From an uncultured Pirellulaceae bacterium (lineage in GTDB: Bacteria; Planctomycetota; Planctomycetia; Pirellulales; Pirellulaceae): a stretch of DNA of 6,319 nucleotides. Positions 3,999 to 6,319 of the stretch are shown piece by piece. Each line of letters opens with the position of its first letter. Within the stretch, counting starts at the first letter, position 1. The position numbers and the translations under genes were made by a program. Location of the stretch: positions 1 to 6,319 of the forward strand of contig CAMYKF010000335.1 in assembly GCA_947258905.1 (NCBI GenBank), written 5' to 3'. Under the pieces are notes generated by a model. That model was not told where the DNA came from, did no database searches, and saw only the letters and a list, made by a program, of their open reading frames with translations.

Positions 3999-6319
3999 AT
4001 GTACGCTTTCAAAGCCTTGCTGGCCTTGTTCATGGCGATGGCGACGGCAACTCATAGCGCCGCCAATGACTACGTCTGGGGCAAAATCACTTCCGTTTCG
4101 GGCAACACCATTCAAATCGACAGTGTGGCATTGTTGCGTCCGGCATTGGGCGCAAAGGCTGAGGTTGTGGTCGAGCGCGGGGAGGGCGACATTGCGATCC
4201 TTGCAACGGGCAGGGTCTCAAGACTGGATGGTCTGAAGATCACCGCCGTGATTGAAGCGGCCACCGGCCGCCTCGCGGCAGGTCAACAAGTCCGCATTGA
4301 AATTGGTCCGGTTCTCGGGCGACCTGACCGCTCCCAATTGGAACAGGACCTGGACGAACTTGAAGCCATGCTCAAGGCGGGCGAGGCACCCGCGGAACAA
4401 CCTGACGCGCAATCCGGGACGGCGGAACAGGAGCCGGCTGACGGCACCGCCAGAATGGACAAAGAGCAACTTGCCACGGCTGCAGAGGACGCAGCCCTGC
4501 TGCAAGGTCACTGGCAAGATGCCAGGTACATGTTCGACGGACGTGAGCGCAGCGAATTGCGGCACCAGATTTCGTTCGAAGACGATCGGCTGACCCATCG
4601 AAAATTCAGGGATGGAGAACTGGTTACAGGACTGCTGCACCGTTTTTCACTGACTCCTTCGGTCAGCCCCAAACAAATTAACTGCAGCGGTCGGGATGGC
4701 ACCCTGCAACTGCATGGCATCTATTTGCTGCAAGGTGACAAGCTGACAATTTGCATGGCTCCGGTTTCCTTGCCCCGACCAACGGAGTTTACGACGCAAC
4801 AAGGCGACCGACGCGAACTCATCGAGTTGAAACGCGTACCTGCTCGCCCGCCGTCAAGCGATCGCGACTCGGGGCCACCCGTGACGGCCGGTGATCCGGT
4901 CGTCACGCTGGTTGCAACGCCGCTTCAACTGGGCGAAGAAACACTGGCCACCATTGAGGCTGGCACGAAGTTGACCGCCATCGAGGTCCGTGGCGAGTGG
5001 GTGCTGGCGGCCATTCAGCGCGACGGCCGGGAAATCCGGGGCTGGATCCCTTCATCACGGCTGGGACGGACCAATGAAGCGGGGGAATCGCCCCCGGATG
5101 CGCGAGCCGCGACTGGCGAACAGTCTACATCAGGTCCCTTGTTTCACCTGGAAACCAGGCAAACGCTGTTGGCAACCTTCGACAAGTCACTGCTCGAGCT
5201 GCCGCCAGAATCGATGCACAAATACCTGCGGGCCACGCCCGGCAGTCGCCACGTCGCGTCGGTCAAAGATGCCACGCAACAACAAGCGGTGGTGCTGGAG
5301 GGGAGACAAGGCAAACGCTTTGACTTCGTCGACAACAAGTCGATTCAGTTCACGTCCGACGGCGGGCAGTGCGTGTACGTGGCTTCTCGAACCGACAAGT
5401 TCTTTGTGGTAGTCAATGGAACGGAATTCGGTCCCTACGACGAGTTGGGAGAGGGTACGCCCCTGCTTGGCCCTGATGGCCAGCGCATCTGCTTTACCGC
5501 CAGAGTTGGCGGGCAATGGAAGGTTGTCATCGATGGGGTTGAGCAGCCGGCGTGGCCGCAGATTGCGGGACTTCCGGTGCTCAGCCTGCACGGCAACCGG
5601 CACGCCTGGGCCGTGGTGCAGGGAGATGAGCAATTTGTTGTGGTCGACGGTAAACCTCAAAAAGCTTTCCAAAGCGTCGATGCGAACTCGATTCGTTTCG
5701 GGCCCGACGGGCGCCACGTGGCCTATACAGCCACCAGGAATGAGGCGCGATTCCTCGTCGTGGATGGCGTCGAGTCCGAACCGCTCAACGTAATCTTCCC
5801 GGGCGGGGAAGCTGTCTTCCGGACCGCCACCGAGGTCGTGACGCTCGGTATTCACGATCGTGCCCTGGTCCGTGTGGAAACGAAGATCATCCCTGCCGGC
5901 GAGTCGGACGGCGAAGTGCGACTGGAATCCAGTTTCGTGCGTGTTGGCGAATTGCATCGCGGCATTCCGCCCGATTCCATTACACCCAGTCCCGACGGCT
6001 TGCGGCTGGCCTGGCTCTCCCTGCGCCCGGACCGCAAGTTCGAAGTAATGCTGGATGGTGTCCCCTCAAAACCATGGGGAACCGTGCATAAGGGCTCCCT
6101 GGTGTTCAGTCCCGACAGCCAGCGATTTGCCTATTCAGTGACTCACGATGGGAAGCATATTGTGGTCGTCGATGGCGAAGAAAGTGAAGTGTGGGACCAG
6201 GTGATGCGCATAAATTTACGTTCCATCGTGCTGCTGGCGAAACAGGTCGTGCCTGAGCAACAGGAAGAAGCCAACAGGGCTGCTCTTCTTGCCAAGGCCG
6301 ATCTGTTAACGGAAATGGT
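3999..6319 (+). CDS. exported multidomain protein: TIGR03067 + SH3-like + beta-propeller (3' end missing)
   Basis: The frame is open from ATG 3999 to the window edge: 773 codons, no stop seen. ATG 3999 follows GAGAG (3984-3988) loosely and starts a signal peptide (AFKALLALFMAMATATHSAA). Domains in order: a small beta-rich domain, residues 24-103 (WGKITSVSGNTIQID, later AAGQQVRIEIG); a Glu/Ala/Pro-rich linker, 108-160; a TIGR03067-type domain, about 166-280, with LQGHWQDARYMFDG, the SPKQIN block, GIYLLQGDKLTIC and the RPTEF block; a bacterial SH3-like domain, about 298-355, with GTKLTAIEVRGEWVLAAI and GWIPSSRL; and a TolB/WD40-like beta-propeller from about 425. Propeller blades carry VVVDG-type strands whose glycines fall at 435, 474, 513, 551, 590, 687 and 726, with SPDG-type turns (GPDG 491, FGPDG 567, SPDG 664). 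No enzymatic residues are evident. A periplasmic or surface binding or scaffold role is inferred. The last residues (about 735-773) are helical and may begin another domain. Confidence 0.85.
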   Translation, partial: MYAFKALLALFMAMATATHSAANDYVWGKITSVSGNTIQIDSVALLRPALGAKAEVVVERGEGDIAILATGRVSRLDGLKITAVIEAATGRLAAGQQVRIEIGPVLGRPDRSQLEQDLDELEAMLKAGEAPAEQPDAQSGTAEQEPADGTARMDKEQLATAAEDAALLQGHWQDARYMFDGRERSELRHQISFEDDRLTHRKFRDGELVTGLLHRFSLTPSVSPKQINCSGRDGTLQLHGIYLLQGDKLTICMAPVSLPRPTEFTTQQGDRRELIELKRVPARPPSSDRDSGPPVTAGDPVVTLVATPLQLGEETLATIEAGTKLTAIEVRGEWVLAAIQRDGREIRGWIPSSRLGRTNEAGESPPDARAATGEQSTSGPLFHLETRQTLLATFDKSLLELPPESMHKYLRATPGSRHVASVKDATQQQAVVLEGRQGKRFDFVDNKSIQFTSDGGQCVYVASRTDKFFVVVNGTEFGPYDELGEGTPLLGPDGQRICFTARVGGQWKVVIDGVEQPAWPQIAGLPVLSLHGNRHAWAVVQGDEQFVVVDGKPQKAFQSVDANSIRFGPDGRHVAYTATRNEARFLVVDGVESEPLNVIFPGGEAVFRTATEVVTLGIHDRALVRVETKIIPAGESDGEVRLESSFVRVGELHRGIPPDSITPSPDGLRLAWLSLRPDRKFEVMLDGVPSKPWGTVHKGSLVFSPDSQRFAYSVTHDGKHIVVVDGEESEVWDQVMRINLRSIVLLAKQVVPEQQEEANRAALLAKADLLTEM
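4494..4838 (+). other. TIGR03067 domain within the propeller protein
   Basis: Residues about 166-280 match the order of features known for TIGR03067, a domain largely found in planctomycetes and often stand-alone: an LxGxW start, a paired-strand core, a block reading TPSVSPKQIN, then GIYLLQGDKLTICMA and RPTEF, ending in a hydrophobic strand with ELIELKR. Its function is unknown. Here it is embedded in a larger exported protein. Confidence 0.7.
5289..6176 (+). repeat. protein-level repeat: beta-propeller blades with a 39-residue period
   Basis: Seven VV(V/I/L)(D/N/E)G strands are visible: VVLEG, VVVNG, VVIDG, VVVDG, LVVDG, VMLDG and VVVDG. Their glycines are spaced 39, 39, 38, 39, 97 and 39 residues apart. 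The 97-residue gap would hold two blades if one has lost the motif and carries an insertion (around RALVRVETKIIPAGESDGE). The nucleotide sequences of the blades have diverged, so the repeat is old. Confidence 0.8.

Noticed and set aside
3690..4115. Minus-strand 141-residue ORF across the start of the propeller-protein gene
   Set aside because: It overlaps a clear signal peptide on the plus strand, has no domain, and its composition is that of a shadow frame.
5187..5957. Minus-strand 256-residue ORF inside the propeller-protein gene
   Set aside because: It is antisense to regular propeller repeats on the plus strand, is rich in His and Arg and shows no recognisable fold.

Overview
The window most likely comes from a planctomycete, probably a Pirellulales-like lineage. 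This is inferred from a TIGR03067 domain inside a large secreted protein, a PEP-CTERM-type exported protein, a DUF1499 membrane protein, moderately high GC, weak or absent Shine-Dalgarno sequences and wide gaps between genes. None of these markers is decisive alone.

Layout, left to right. (1) 2-268: the C-terminal end of a HAD-superfamily hydrolase, cut by the window edge. (2) 405-1556: a BioF2/CelD-like GNAT-fold acyltransferase, complete. (3) 1553-1795, minus strand: a doubtful 80-residue ORF convergent with it. (4) 1856-1910: a 55-bp hairpin-rich repeat. (5) 1963-3090: an exported protein with a PEP-CTERM motif whose membrane anchor is missing. Its reading frame runs from the PEP motif straight into a roughly 200-bp composite repeat block (2834-3035). 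That block holds two tandem 27-bp units and an inverted copy of the upstream repeat. (6) 3156-3626: a DUF1499 membrane-anchored protein starting at TTG. (7) 3627-3998: a 372-bp gap with a candidate promoter and some small repeats. (8) 3999 to the window end: 773 codons of an open reading frame that runs off the edge. It encodes an exported protein with a small N-terminal beta domain, a TIGR03067 domain, an SH3-like domain and a beta-propeller with a strict 39-residue period.

All clear genes lie on the plus strand, but long spacers separate most of them, so I see no tight operon. The most unusual part is the exported protein flanked by inverted repeat copies. It looks as if repeat DNA removed its exosortase sorting tail and supplied a new C-terminus of about 85-90 residues. 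The large propeller protein is a second point of interest because of its domain combination. I see no CRISPR array, rRNA or tRNA, no transposase and no recognisable defence system in this window.
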